A stretch of 64,000 nt of DNA, taken from contig JALTJN010000362.1 in the NCBI GenBank assembly GCA_027076405.1, positions 1 through 64,000 of the forward strand. The letters run 5' to 3'. The position numbers were made by a program, and so were the translations under genes. Position 1 is the stretch's first letter. Each line of letters opens with the position of its first letter. The notes beneath the pieces are model-generated. The model had not been told where the DNA came from. It made no database searches and saw only the letters and a program-made list of their open reading frames with translations. This DNA is from Chromatiales bacterium. GTDB lineage: Bacteria; Pseudomonadota; Gammaproteobacteria; UBA6429. Below, in pieces: positions 34,242 through 44,999 of this stretch.

Positions 34242-35015
34242 TTACCAACGCATACTAACTTGTATACCATAAGTATCATTTCCGATAAGCGGGCGAACAG
34301 CAAGACGTTTAGCCTTTTTAGAATCAACCGTATAAACAGAATCTACCGCTTCCCAGCCAAGGTACCAGCCTAAAATCACTTGTGATAAATAATGTTGGTT
34401 ATCATTAACGCGAGTTGCTGCAGCTAAAGTTGATGCTAAATATGCGCTGTATTTAATAAATGCATTGTCTTTATTCATATATGCAATAGTAATAAAAGGC
34501 ACTGAACCGATAAAAGCATGGCCACTTACGCCATTGGTATCATTAAATGGTTTCCAGTCTGATATTTTTTTATCTTCACTTGGGCGTGATGCTCCTGTCA
34601 GCATTTGCGTGAATAATACTGTAGGGCCCCCGACAAAATAAGCGCGTGCGGTACGTTCTCCCCATTTTCCGATACCGCTTAATTCCTTACCGTCACTTAA
34701 ATAACTGCTAATTCCTGCTGATATGAGAGAAAGAGAAATAAGATATTTTCCTTCACCCAATTGTTTGAAATTATAAGAATCATCAACGGAAAATATTTTA
34801 CCCCTATTTTGATCCTGAAATTTCTGATCAATATCAGTATTTGCCATTATCGCGCCACCAGCAAAGACGATTCCCATGCGAATGAAACGATCTGTCGAAT
34901 AAAATTCTGCGTAATCATGTTTAATATCTTGCCAGACACCTTCTTCGCTATTTGCGGAAAAAGAGACAAGAGAAAGTAAAAATGTCATTAGTACTAATAA
35001 TTTTGTATGTGTCAT
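34242..35015 (-). CDS. PAP2-family phosphatase, exported
   Basis: A 257-residue protein with a signal peptide (MTHTKLLVLMTFLLSLVSFSANS). PAP2 motifs are present in degenerate form: GASRPSE, SGHAFIGS with the catalytic His, and TRVNDNQHYLSQVILGW with the nucleophile-site His, although the usual final Asp is Gln here. Several hydrophobic segments suggest an envelope location. Such enzymes dephosphorylate lipid phosphates such as undecaprenyl pyrophosphate or phosphatidate; the substrate is not evident. The Gln replacement lowers certainty about activity. Confidence 0.75.
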   Translation of the reverse strand: MTHTKLLVLMTFLLSLVSFSANSEEGVWQDIKHDYAEFYSTDRFIRMGIVFAGGAIMANTDIDQKFQDQNRGKIFSVDDSYNFKQLGEGKYLISLSLISAGISSYLSDGKELSGIGKWGERTARAYFVGGPTVLFTQMLTGASRPSEDKKISDWKPFNDTNGVSGHAFIGSVPFITIAYMNKDNAFIKYSAYLASTLAAATRVNDNQHYLSQVILGWYLGWEAVDSVYTVDSKKAKRLAVRPLIGNDTYGIQVSMRW

Positions 35016-35110
35016 CGATGTTTTCAGCCATTATTAATTTAAGAAAAAGTATATCGTATCAACAGGGGTGGAGTCACGGTTATGTTGCCGGTGGAAATAT
35101 TTTTTAGATA

Positions 35111-35142
35111 AAAAAAAGCCTCTTTATAATAAAGAGGCTTTT
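35111..35142 (-). terminator. Terminator of rpoH
   Basis: On the minus strand, AAGCCTCTTTA-TTA-TAAAGAGGCTT followed by TTTTT, about 20 bases after the rpoH stop. Confidence 0.9.
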
Positions 35143-35162
35143 AGTTAAAGCTTATAAAATTG

Positions 35163-36017
35163 TTACGCGGCTTCACCGATCACATTTTTCAGCTTCTTAA
35201 TGGCATTGTTTTCAAGCTGTCGAATTCGCTCTGCTGAAACGCCATATTGATCTGCAAGTTGATGTAAGGTTGATTTATTGTCACTTAACCAGCGTTGTTG
35301 CAGAATATCACGGCTTCTTTCATCCAGATCTTTCAATGCAGAATATAAACGTGTTTCCTGATTTTCAGACCAGTCTGATTGCTCAATTAAACGGGCTGGC
35401 TCAAGACTGTTGTCTTCAAGATAGTTTGCTGGTGCTGGGGCAATGTTTTCATCATTGTCATCAGGACCATCAAAACCAATATCTAACCCGCTTAAGCGTT
35501 TTTCCATTTCTAATACTTCAGCGCGCTTCACACCCAGATCATCAGCAACGGCACCGACTTCATCATTATTAAACCAGCCAAGCTGTTTCTTTTTGCTGCG
35601 TAAGTTAAAAAATAATTTTCGCTGTGCTTTTGTCGTCGCTACTTTAACAATACGCCAGTTGCGTAAAATGAACTCATGGATTTCAGCACGAATCCAGTAA
35701 ACTGCAAATGAAATCAGGCGGACACCAACAGTCGGATCGAAGCGTTTTACTGCTTTCATTAAGCCGATATTGCCCTCCTGAACTAAATCAGCTAATGCAA
35801 GGCCATAGCCACTGTAGCTTCGAGCTACATGTGCAACAAATCGAAGGTGCGATAAAACAAGTTTCTGAGCGGCTTCTAAATCACCGTGTTCTTGTAACTG
35901 TACAGCGAGTTCGCGCTCTTCTTCAGCCGAAAGAATCGGTATTTCACGCGCAGCCTGTAAATAAGACTCAAGGCTACCTGATGGTACTGCAAACTGTAAT
36001 TGAAGGCTTTTGCTCAT
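35163..36017 (-). CDS. rpoH: RNA polymerase heat-shock sigma factor RpoH (sigma-32)
   Basis: A 284-residue sigma-70-family factor, the length of RpoH. Region 2 has [19 protein letters not shown]; the RpoH box is [14 protein letters not shown], which distinguishes it from RpoS/RpoD; region 4 has a helix-turn-helix [20 protein letters not shown]. It directs transcription of chaperone and protease genes. Its upstream region contains a CIRCE element, suggesting extra control by HrcA. It lies in the usual rpoH-ftsXEY neighbourhood, but with a diguanylate cyclase gene inserted. Confidence 0.96.
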   Translation of the reverse strand: MSKSLQLQFAVPSGSLESYLQAAREIPILSAEEERELAVQLQEHGDLEAAQKLVLSHLRFVAHVARSYSGYGLALADLVQEGNIGLMKAVKRFDPTVGVRLISFAVYWIRAEIHEFILRNWRIVKVATTKAQRKLFFNLRSKKKQLGWFNNDEVGAVADDLGVKRAEVLEMEKRLSGLDIGFDGPDDNDENIAPAPANYLEDNSLEPARLIEQSDWSENQETRLYSALKDLDERSRDILQQRWLSDNKSTLHQLADQYGVSAERIRQLENNAIKKLKNVIGEAA

Positions 36018-36048
36018 GTCTAACCCCTTGGTTTTTTATGAATCAATA

Positions 36049-36056
36049 TTAGCACT
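36049..36056. promoter_or_regulatory. Extra CIRCE half-site near rpoH
   Basis: TTAGCACT repeats the left arm of the adjacent CIRCE element in the same orientation. The direct repeat CAATATTAGCACT occurs twice, 16 bases apart, suggesting a local duplication of the half-site. Confidence 0.45.
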
Positions 36057-36064
36057 AACCAATA

Positions 36065-36091
36065 TTAGCACTCGTGGAGTTAGAGTGCCAA
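36065..36091. promoter_or_regulatory. CIRCE element upstream of rpoH
   Basis: TTAGCACTC-N9-GAGTGCCAA matches the HrcA operator consensus TTAGCACTC-N9-GAGTGCTAA at 17 of 18 positions with exact spacing. It lies 48-74 bases upstream of the rpoH start codon, the right place for a repressor site at the promoter. Confidence 0.88.
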
Positions 36092-36172
36092 TAGTGAATT
36101 AAGTTCAATTTGTTAAAAGATGTAAATTATTGATTTTATTGGGTTAATATATTTTTTGTAAGGGTATTAGGT

Positions 36173-37522
36173 TTAATTTCCATGTAATGGAGAGAGTTTT
36201 ATACCGTCTTCCTGATTGTAGGAAACGCGATTTCGGCCAGATTCTTTAGAAAAATATAGAGCTTTATCTGCAAGAGCCAGAATTTGAGTGAGATTACTCT
36301 CCGGAAACTCCTGCATGCTGGCAAGACCGATACTAATGGTGATATCGACGTCAGCAGGTTTGAGTTTTTCCACATCTCTGCGCAGCGTTTCTGCTGCCTT
36401 CAAGGCTTCTGCCGGTGTTCTATTTTTCATTAATACCGAGAACTCTTCACCACCAAATCGCACCACCATGTCCTCTGGAAAAGCCTGATTTAATTTGCTG
36501 CCAAGCTCTGCTAGGACATGATCGCCGGTAATATGTCCCAGTGTGTCATTGATGTTCTTGAACAAATCGATATCAATAAGCATGGCCCATACGGTTTGAT
36601 TAGCGGTGTTTTGAATAAAATCTTCACCATTATCAACAAGATAGCGTTTGCTTCGGGCGCCGGTCAGGCTATCTGTAGCAGCGATCCAGCGCATATTTTC
36701 AGCCTGCTGTTTTAAGGCTTCAAACTGGTGGCGAATGAGTAAAAGTAGCCGAATCCGCGCCATAATCACTTCTTCTAAAATAGGCTTGGAGACAAAATCG
36801 TTTCCGCCGGCGTGGAAAACTTCGACCTGTGTTTTTTGATCATCATTACCCGTAATGACTAGCACAGGCAGTTCTTGCTGTGAGTAATGAAAACGGGTTC
36901 TTATGGCATAGAGTAAATCACCGCCAGTGAGTTCACCTTTTAAATAAAAATCGGTGATAACAAGATCAAAGGGTTCTTTGGTTTGTTCACCAGCACGTTG
37001 TTGATTAAGCAGATCCATGGCTAATTCAGCAGAATCGGTATGGGTGACTTTCAGACCATGTTTTTCTAAAATTTTGCAGATCACCGCTGCGGCTGTTTTA
37101 CTGTCTTCAATAAATAATACATGCCCCACTAAGCTTGAATTTCGCTGAATAAAGGACTTGATGAAATCCCCAAAGGCTTTGTAGCCATTAGATTTGTCAA
37201 AATAATCGGTGACACCGGCTTTAAAGCCTTCTTGCAGCAAACGCTCGTCGGCATCACCGGAAACGACAATAACCGGAGTATATTTTTGGGTTTGAGCATT
37301 CCGAATATTTCGACATAGTGCTAGCCCATCCATATCGGGTAGCATTAGGGCCGTTGTAATTAAATCAAAGGTTTTTTCTTTAAGTATCTGAGCCGCTTCT
37401 TCACCTGTTTTGCAGCTTTCGACTTCAATTAGAGGTATTTCGTCTTGTAAAATTCGAGACAGGATCTGTCGTGATACGGTTGAGCCATCAACAATTAATA
37501 TGCGGGTTATGTTTTCAGTCAT
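36173..37522 (-). CDS. Diguanylate cyclase response regulator (REC-REC-GGDEF)
   Basis: A 449-residue protein with two receiver domains (about 5-125 and 133-255) and a GGDEF domain (about 280-440). The second receiver keeps its phospho-acceptor D191 (DLVITDFY). The first is degenerate: the acceptor position is A58 (DLITTALMLPDMDG) and its acidic pair is DG rather than DD. The cyclase signature is GGEEF at 357-361 with intact DIDLFKNIND; no RxxD inhibitory site precedes it. It should make cyclic di-GMP on phosphorylation of the second receiver. It sits unusually between rpoH and ftsX. Confidence 0.92.
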   Translation of the reverse strand: MTENITRILIVDGSTVSRQILSRILQDEIPLIEVESCKTGEEAAQILKEKTFDLITTALMLPDMDGLALCRNIRNAQTQKYTPVIVVSGDADERLLQEGFKAGVTDYFDKSNGYKAFGDFIKSFIQRNSSLVGHVLFIEDSKTAAAVICKILEKHGLKVTHTDSAELAMDLLNQQRAGEQTKEPFDLVITDFYLKGELTGGDLLYAIRTRFHYSQQELPVLVITGNDDQKTQVEVFHAGGNDFVSKPILEEVIMARIRLLLLIRHQFEALKQQAENMRWIAATDSLTGARSKRYLVDNGEDFIQNTANQTVWAMLIDIDLFKNINDTLGHITGDHVLAELGSKLNQAFPEDMVVRFGGEEFSVLMKNRTPAEALKAAETLRRDVEKLKPADVDITISIGLASMQEFPESNLTQILALADKALYFSKESGRNRVSYNQEDGIKLSPLHGN

Positions 37523-37629
37523 GCTGCTAATTATGTCATGAAAAGGAGTAATAACTATATCGGTAAAATAGGGAATTTGTTTAGTTATTTGAGAATAAAT
37601 CCTTAAATACCAGAGTAGGTAACATAGGA

Positions 37630-38601
37630 TTAGCGGGGTTCAATCTCGCGTAGATGACGTCCGACTGCAAACCATGAGCCAAATAAACCCAGTAAAATAC
37701 TTAAGCCAAGCAGGGTAACTGTAGTTAAAAAAGACATACTGCTTAGTTCAAACTGATTTTGATATAAGGTAGTGAGTTTTTCGACAGGACCACTAATACT
37801 GAGTAGGGTGAAACTAACCAGTAACCAGGCAATTATTCCACCGAACAGCCCATACCAAAAACCGGTATAGAGAAAAGGACGGCGAATAAAAGCATCGGTG
37901 CCACCAATCAGTTTCATTACAACAATCTCTTTACGCCGATTTTGAATCGCCAGACGAATGGTATTACCGACAACGAGTAAAACGGCCAGAGCAAGTAGTA
38001 ACCCAAGAATAAGTACACCTCGTTCAACAATATTCATAATGGCATACAGTCGTCTTACCCATTGCATGTCGAGTTGTGCTTTATCCGTTTGTTTTAAATT
38101 AATTAGTTTATTTAATAATTTCTGTGTGGCCTGTTCATTTGTTTTGGACAAGCGGGGCTTAATAATTAAAACCGAGGGTAAGGGATTACTATTTAAGGCT
38201 TTTAAAGCATTACCAAAACCGGAGAGTTGCTGAAATTCTTTTAATGCCTGTTCACGGCTAATGTAATGTACCGAAAGAATATCCGGCCAGTGTTGAATAT
38301 CCTGTTTTAATTTTTTTGCCTGTGAGGCAGTAATGTTTTTTTTCAGAAAAACAGAAATTTGCGCAGTACTTTCCCAGCCACCACTGAGTTGCTGTACACT
38401 TTTTAGTAATGTGTGCAGTCCTGTCGGAAGTGCTAGTGCGATACCGATCACCATACAGGTCATTAAAGTCGAGACCGGGGTACGGCTTAACTGACCGAGA
38501 CTGTAAAAAAATACCTGAACATGGCGAATAAAATACGATTGCAATAACGTCACAATATTAGGACGGTGCTGGGAGTTGCGTTGTCGTGATGTACTATTCA
38601 T
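37630..38601 (-). CDS. ftsX: Cell division ABC transporter permease FtsX
   Basis: A 323-residue permease-like protein with four membrane helices: one near residues 40-60 and three in the last 140. The large periplasmic loop between helices 1 and 2 contains the typical QISVFLKKNITASQAKKL segment. With FtsE it controls septal peptidoglycan hydrolases at the divisome. The start is 9 bases downstream of the ftsE stop. Confidence 0.94.
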   Translation of the reverse strand: MNSTSRQRNSQHRPNIVTLLQSYFIRHVQVFFYSLGQLSRTPVSTLMTCMVIGIALALPTGLHTLLKSVQQLSGGWESTAQISVFLKKNITASQAKKLKQDIQHWPDILSVHYISREQALKEFQQLSGFGNALKALNSNPLPSVLIIKPRLSKTNEQATQKLLNKLINLKQTDKAQLDMQWVRRLYAIMNIVERGVLILGLLLALAVLLVVGNTIRLAIQNRRKEIVVMKLIGGTDAFIRRPFLYTGFWYGLFGGIIAWLLVSFTLLSISGPVEKLTTLYQNQFELSSMSFLTTVTLLGLSILLGLFGSWFAVGRHLREIEPR

Positions 38602-38610
38602 AAGGCTACG

Positions 38611-39285
38611 TTATTCATGAGCAGGTTGGGTATCGTTAACCAGCTTGCCTTCTTTAAGTGTTAACGTGCGATAAGAGAGTTGAGAGATTAAGGCAATATC
38701 ATGCGTGGCAACTAAAACAGTAACACCGACATCGCTAAAGTCCTGAAATAACCCCATAATTTCAGCTGAAAGTTCGGGATCGAGATTACCGGTAGGTTCA
38801 TCTGCAAGAATAAGCGGCGGTTTGTTGACGACAGCACGGGCAATTCCCACTCGCTGTTGCTCACCGCCAGAGAGGGTGATGGGATATTTTTTTTCTTTAC
38901 CTAATAAACCCACTTTATCCAGTGCGGCACGAACCCGCTTGGCAATATCATGACGAGAATAACCGGCAATAATAAGCGGTAAAGCGACGTTGTCAAAAAC
39001 AGTACGATCAAAAAGCAGCTGATGATCCTGAAATATAATACCAATATCACGGCGAAAATAAGGAATACGACGGCGAGGAACTTTAGTCAGGTTCTGGTTG
39101 TTGACAATCACCTGACCACGACTCGAACGTTCTAGCAGAGCGATCAGTTTTAATAGCGAGCTTTTACCCGCGCCAGAATGTCCGGTTAAAAAAGCCATTT
39201 CCCCTGGTGCCATATAAAAATTCACATTTTGAAGAGCATCAAAGCCGCTGCTATAGCGTTTACTGGCATTAACGAAACGAATCAT
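38611..39285 (-). CDS. ftsE: Cell division ATP-binding protein FtsE
   Basis: A 224-residue ABC ATPase, the exact family length. Walker A is [13 protein letters not shown], the signature [14 protein letters not shown] and Walker [15 protein letters not shown]. It binds FtsX and powers conformational signalling to cell-wall hydrolases at the division site. Gene order ftsY-ftsE-ftsX is conserved. Confidence 0.96.
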   Translation of the reverse strand: MIRFVNASKRYSSGFDALQNVNFYMAPGEMAFLTGHSGAGKSSLLKLIALLERSSRGQVIVNNQNLTKVPRRRIPYFRRDIGIIFQDHQLLFDRTVFDNVALPLIIAGYSRHDIAKRVRAALDKVGLLGKEKKYPITLSGGEQQRVGIARAVVNKPPLILADEPTGNLDPELSAEIMGLFQDFSDVGVTVLVATHDIALISQLSYRTLTLKEGKLVNDTQPAHE

Positions 39286-39363
39286 AAGGTTTTTTATTTA
39301 ATTATTTTTAGATCCTATTTTTACCATAGGCAGGGCAAAGAACACAGTGATATTCACTTAACT

Positions 39364-40371
39364 TCATTCATTTTTATCAAACAAGGCATCAACAAAATCT
39401 TTTGCTTCAAAAGTTCGTAAGTCTTCAATCGCTTCGCCTACGCCTATAAAGCGAATAGGTAAACCGAGTTTATGTGCAATAGCAAAAATAACCCCGCCTT
39501 TTGCCGTGCCATCGAGTTTTGTCAGTGTGATACCGGTGAGTTGCATGGCCTGATTAAACTGCTCTGCCTGGTTTAAGGCATTTTGTCCGGTGCCTGAGTC
39601 GAGGACTAACATCACTTCATGTGGTGCGTCGGGATCAATTTTCCCCATAACCCGTTTTACTTTTTTCAGCTCTTCCATCAAATTGGTTTGGGTGTGTAGC
39701 CGCCCTGCGGTGTCTGCAATGAGTACGTCAATTTTTTTTGACTTGGCAGATTCCAGAGCGTCGTAAATGACCGAAGCACTGTCGGCACCATCATGCTGGG
39801 CGACGACAGGGATGTTATTACGTTCGCCCCAAACCTGAAGTTGCTCTACCGCTGCAGCACGAAAGGTATCGCCTGCCGCTAACATGACAGACTTTCCTTC
39901 ATTTTGCAGACGCTTTGCTAATTTACCAATGGTTGTTGTTTTACCTGCGCCATTAATACCAATCATGAGAATTACAAAAGGACTGTCTTGTTTCGGAATA
40001 ATTAAGGGTTGTTCGCTTGGCGCAAGGATATTTTGCATTTCATCGTGTAATGCGGCAAATAAAGCGTCAGGATTTTTTAATTCATTGCGCGATACTTTTT
40101 GCAGCAGATTCTGGCTAATTCGTGTGGTTGCTTCCATGCCCAAATCAGCAGTAATCAGAATATCTTCAATTTGCTCCATTAAATCATCGTCAATGGTTTT
40201 TGCACCAAGTACGACATTTGCCAGGCCATCGGTTAAGCCATGGCGTGTACGGCTGAGGCCCTGTTTCAGTTTTGTAAAGAGACCAGCAGATTGTGCCTGC
40301 ACATCGTTTGAATTTTCTTCGGCTTTAGGTGTAGGCGATTTGGATTTATTTGATTTACGGAAACTAAACAT
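39364..40371 (-). CDS. ftsY: Signal recognition particle receptor FtsY
   Basis: A 335-residue SRP-type GTPase. A short charged N-terminal region (about 1-35) precedes the NG domain; G1 is GINGAGKTTTIGKLA, followed by DTFRAAAVEQL, DTAGRLHTQ and TKLDGTAKGG. It docks ribosomes carrying membrane proteins to the translocon. The acidic A domain is much shorter than in E. coli (497 residues), as in many other bacteria. First gene of the ftsYEX run, divergent from an M16 peptidase gene. Confidence 0.96.
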   Translation of the reverse strand: MFSFRKSNKSKSPTPKAEENSNDVQAQSAGLFTKLKQGLSRTRHGLTDGLANVVLGAKTIDDDLMEQIEDILITADLGMEATTRISQNLLQKVSRNELKNPDALFAALHDEMQNILAPSEQPLIIPKQDSPFVILMIGINGAGKTTTIGKLAKRLQNEGKSVMLAAGDTFRAAAVEQLQVWGERNNIPVVAQHDGADSASVIYDALESAKSKKIDVLIADTAGRLHTQTNLMEELKKVKRVMGKIDPDAPHEVMLVLDSGTGQNALNQAEQFNQAMQLTGITLTKLDGTAKGGVIFAIAHKLGLPIRFIGVGEAIEDLRTFEAKDFVDALFDKNE

Positions 40372-40479
40372 TAATTTACCGGTCGTAGAAATTGATATGA
40401 AATAGGTTAAATAAAAGGCTATTCTATCATATTAAACATAAGTGGTAAGCCGTGAGCATAATATAAGGGTACAGGTTAT

Positions 40480-41850
40480 ATGAGAATACAGTTATTGGGC
40501 GTTGTTACATTATTACTGGCAAATGTTTTAGCGGGGAGCGGGGCATATGCCTCGGAGGTTCAGGAATTTAAAATGGCAAACGGCTTAAAAGTGCTGGTCA
40601 AAGAAGATCATCGTGCGCCGATTGTTGTTTCTCAAATCTGGTATAAGGTTGGTGGCAGTTACGAACATAGTGGAATCACCGGTGTTTCACATGTTTTGGA
40701 ACATATGATGTTTAAAGGAAGCAAAAAATATCCGGCCGGTGAGTTTTCACGGATTATTGCGGAAAATGGCGGTCGGGAAAATGCTTTTACCGGCAAAGAC
40801 TATACCGCTTATTTCCAGCAGTTAGAAAAAAGTCGTTTAAAAGTCAGTTTTGAAATGGAAGCCGACCGCATGCGAAATCTGACATTACCGGAAGAAGAGT
40901 TTAAAAAAGAGCTGGCGGTTGTTATTGAAGAACGCCGTATGCGCACAGAAGATAAAGCAACCGCTTTGACCTCCGAACAATTTAATGCCACAGCTTATAT
41001 CAATAACCCTTATCACCAACCAGTCATTGGCTGGATGAATGATTTAGAAAATCTGCAAGTGTCTGATTTAAGACAGTGGTATAAAAAATTCTATGCACCG
41101 AATAATGCAACATTAGTTGTGGTGGGGGATGTGAATGGTCAGGCGGTTTTTGAGCTGGCGAAAAAATATTTTGCTCAACTTAAGCCTTCTGATATTGCAC
41201 CAACAAAACCGCGATTAGACGCAGAACAAAAAGGTGAACGACGCATAATCGTAAAAGCACCGGCGCGTTTACCATATTTAATTATGGGGTATAAGGTACC
41301 GTCTTATAAAACAGCAAAAGAAGATTGGGAACCGTATGCACTGGATGTATTAGCCTATGTTTTAAGCGGCGGCAGCAGTTCGCGTTTTTCAAAATCACTG
41401 GTGCGCAAGCAACAAATTGCCGTTAGTGCAGATACAGGTTACGGGATATTTTCCAGACTCGATGAATTATTTTCCATAGATGCAACCCCGGCAGCAGGTT
41501 ATAGCGTTGCGCAACTTGAGGCGGCTATTAATAAAGAAATTAAAAAAATAAAAACTGAGTTAGTTAGCACAAAGGAACTTGAAAGAATCAAGGCACAAAC
41601 GATTGCAAATAAGGTTTATGAAAAAGATTCTGTTTTTTATCAGGCAATGCAGATTGGAATGCTGGAAACAGTTGGTCTTGACTGGCATTTAAATGATGAA
41701 TACACAAAACGTGTGCGACAGGTCACTGCCGAACAAATTCAGCAAGTGGCGAAAAAATATTTAGTAAAAGATACCTTAACGGTCGCTGTGCTGGAGCCGC
41801 AGCCATTGAGTGCAAAAAAACATCGCGTAAAGTCCATGACTCACCACTAG
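40480..41850 (+). CDS. M16-family zinc peptidase (active subunit)
   Basis: A 456-residue exported insulinase-like peptidase with a signal peptide ending near ASGAYA-SE. The inverted zinc motif HVLEH with a downstream Glu (ELAVVIEERRMR) is intact, so this is the catalytic partner of the pair. Members form clam-shell heterodimers that degrade peptides in the periplasm. The following gene is a paralogue lacking the motif. The gene order ftsY, two M16, rsmD, coaD is common in gammaproteobacteria. Confidence 0.92.
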   Translation: MRIQLLGVVTLLLANVLAGSGAYASEVQEFKMANGLKVLVKEDHRAPIVVSQIWYKVGGSYEHSGITGVSHVLEHMMFKGSKKYPAGEFSRIIAENGGRENAFTGKDYTAYFQQLEKSRLKVSFEMEADRMRNLTLPEEEFKKELAVVIEERRMRTEDKATALTSEQFNATAYINNPYHQPVIGWMNDLENLQVSDLRQWYKKFYAPNNATLVVVGDVNGQAVFELAKKYFAQLKPSDIAPTKPRLDAEQKGERRIIVKAPARLPYLIMGYKVPSYKTAKEDWEPYALDVLAYVLSGGSSSRFSKSLVRKQQIAVSADTGYGIFSRLDELFSIDATPAAGYSVAQLEAAINKEIKKIKTELVSTKELERIKAQTIANKVYEKDSVFYQAMQIGMLETVGLDWHLNDEYTKRVRQVTAEQIQQVAKKYLVKDTLTVAVLEPQPLSAKKHRVKSMTHH

Positions 41851-41888
41851 GTTATCAATACAATCAAACATAAAAGAAGAGTATTAAA

Positions 41889-43265
41889 ATGTTACCAATG
41901 AATAAAAAAGCATTAATTATTTATGCGACGATAATTATCGTTACACTTGTATTTGTTCTTTTGCCCGATACAGCATCAAAAGACTCAGGGTCTGCCTCGG
42001 CTGATAAGGCGGTTGATATTCAGGAATGGGAAACAAAAAATGGCATAAGAGTTTTGTACGTTTATGCGCCGGAACTGCCCATGCTGGATATACAAGCCAT
42101 TTTTGACGCCGGTAGTGTTCATGACTATGCGCAGCCGGGAGTTGCAAGTTTAACCAGTTCGTTATTGAGTCATGGTGCGAAGCTGGGTGAAACAATATTG
42201 TCAGTTGATGATGTTGCAGAAAGATTTGATAGCATTGGTGCCCGCTTTGGTACAGGTGCCTCTAAAGATAATGCTGAAATAAGTTTGCGCACCTTAACGG
42301 ATGAGAAGTGGTTAAATAAAGCGATAATAACAATGCAGGCTATTATTAATCAGCCAACGTTTGATGAGAAAGAGCTGGAACGTGTACGTAAACAACGTTT
42401 GATTAGCTTTGAAGCGCGCAAGCAATCACCATCGGCAATCGCAAGTGAGCTTTTTTATAAAGGCGTTTTTGCAAACCATCCTTATGCTATGCCGAGTATT
42501 GGTACCCAAGAGAGTGTTAAAAAATTAACTCGAAATGATTTGCTTAACTTTTATAAAAAATATTATGTTGCAAGAAATGCTTTAGTAACAATTGTAGGCG
42601 ATGTTGATAAAGCTAAGGCAGAATCACTGGCAGAACAAATTGTAGGGCAGTTACCGGTTGGTACGAAAGCAGAAGCAATCCCGAATGTTGATGATCTTAA
42701 AACTAGTGCTGTTCTTCATCATGAGTTCCCGTCGACACAAACACATATTCTTATGGGGCAGCCGGGAATAGATCGTAAAGATAAAGATTATTTTACGCTT
42801 TATGTAGCAAACCATATTTTAGGCGGTAGTGGTTTTGGTTCACGTATTATGCAAGAAATTCGTGAAAAACGCGGGTTGGCCTATAGCAGCTATAGTTATT
42901 TTGCGCCTATGTTAAAACGTGGGCCTTTTACCATAGGGATGCAAACCGGTAATAAACAAACGGATGAAGCAATGAAGGTTTTAAAAGAAACTCTGAATGA
43001 ATATATTAAAAATGGTCCGACTGAAAAAGAGTTAAACCACTCAAAGAAAAATATCACCGGCGGTTTCCCTTTGCGTATTGATAGTAACAGTGACATTTCT
43101 AACTATTTAGGAGTGATTGGTTTTTATCATTTGCCCTTGAGTTATTTAAAAGACTTTAATAAAAAAATTGAAGCAGTCAGCATTGCAGATATTAAGGATG
43201 CACTGAAACGCCGCATTCATCCGGATAAAATGTTTACAGTTACTGTCGGCAAAAAAGAAAAATAA
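41889..43265 (+). CDS. M16-family peptidase homologue (inactive partner)
   Basis: A 458-residue insulinase-fold protein with an N-terminal signal or anchor helix (about 8-24). At the place of the zinc motif HxxEH it reads SSLLSHGAKLGE, so metal binding is lost; the C-terminal part FGSRIMQEIREKRGLAYSSYS, which shapes the substrate chamber, is well kept. It is therefore the structural partner of the M16 protein encoded 38 bases upstream. Its stop overlaps the rsmD start in TAATG. Confidence 0.9.
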   Translation: MLPMNKKALIIYATIIIVTLVFVLLPDTASKDSGSASADKAVDIQEWETKNGIRVLYVYAPELPMLDIQAIFDAGSVHDYAQPGVASLTSSLLSHGAKLGETILSVDDVAERFDSIGARFGTGASKDNAEISLRTLTDEKWLNKAIITMQAIINQPTFDEKELERVRKQRLISFEARKQSPSAIASELFYKGVFANHPYAMPSIGTQESVKKLTRNDLLNFYKKYYVARNALVTIVGDVDKAKAESLAEQIVGQLPVGTKAEAIPNVDDLKTSAVLHHEFPSTQTHILMGQPGIDRKDKDYFTLYVANHILGGSGFGSRIMQEIREKRGLAYSSYSYFAPMLKRGPFTIGMQTGNKQTDEAMKVLKETLNEYIKNGPTEKELNHSKKNITGGFPLRIDSNSDISNYLGVIGFYHLPLSYLKDFNKKIEAVSIADIKDALKRRIHPDKMFTVTVGKKEK

Positions 43266-43828
43266 TGGCGAAGGGGTCAAATCAACTTCGTATTATTGGC
43301 GGTGAATGGCGTGGTCGCAAGTTGCGTTTTCCGGATGCGCCAAATCTCCGGCCAACACCGGATCGCGTTCGTGAAACCGTATTTAACTGGTTAGCGCCTA
43401 TGATTCACGGAGCCCGTTGTCTTGATTTATTTGCCGGTAGCGGTGCGCTAGGTTTAGAAGCTTTATCACGAGGTGCTGCGTTTACTACTTTTGTTGATAG
43501 TCATAAAAAAGTTACCCAGTCACTACGTGCGCATTTAGATTTATTGAACTGCAATAATAAAGCGCAGGTTTTACAGCTCGATGGTGTGAAATATTTGCAG
43601 GGACAGGCAGAACAATATGATCTTGTTTTTCTTGACCCTCCATATCATCTGGACTTTATGCAAAAGGTTGTTCCGTTACTGGAAGACAATAATTGGCTTG
43701 CCGATAATGCGATGTTGTATCTTGAGATAGAAAAACGTCAGTCGTTACCCGAGCTGCCTGAGAATTGGCAATTATTAAAAGAAAAAACTGCTGGTGAAGT
43801 GAATTATTTTTTGTTCCAGCGAAGTTAG
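43265..43828 (+). CDS. rsmD: 16S rRNA (guanine966-N2)-methyltransferase RsmD
   Basis: A 187-residue SAM methyltransferase. RIIGGEWRGRKL and RPTPDRVRETVFNWL are the RsmD N-terminal marks, LDLFAGSGALGLEALSRGA is motif I and LVFLDPPYH the catalytic DPPY motif. It methylates G966 of 16S rRNA in assembled small subunits. It is translationally coupled to the M16 gene by a one-base overlap. Confidence 0.95.
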   Translation: MAKGSNQLRIIGGEWRGRKLRFPDAPNLRPTPDRVRETVFNWLAPMIHGARCLDLFAGSGALGLEALSRGAAFTTFVDSHKKVTQSLRAHLDLLNCNNKAQVLQLDGVKYLQGQAEQYDLVFLDPPYHLDFMQKVVPLLEDNNWLADNAMLYLEIEKRQSLPELPENWQLLKEKTAGEVNYFLFQRS

Positions 43829-44606
<778 letters not shown>

Positions 44607-44628
44607 TATACGCATCTTTTTACGCTAG

Positions 44629-44895
<267 letters not shown>

Positions 44896-44907
44896 TAAAT
44901 GTCATCT

Positions 44908-44933
44908 AAAGCCTCTTTAAGAGGCTTTTTTAT
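44908..44933 (+). terminator. Terminator after the ferredoxin gene
   Basis: AAGCCTC-TTTAA-GAGGCTT followed by TTTTATT: a seven-base-pair stem 12 bases after the ferredoxin stop. Confidence 0.88.
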
Positions 44934-44999
44934 TGGAAAATTTTTATATCAATCATAAATTGTTTAGTATTGGACTTCTTCCAACTGGGGAAATCAGTT

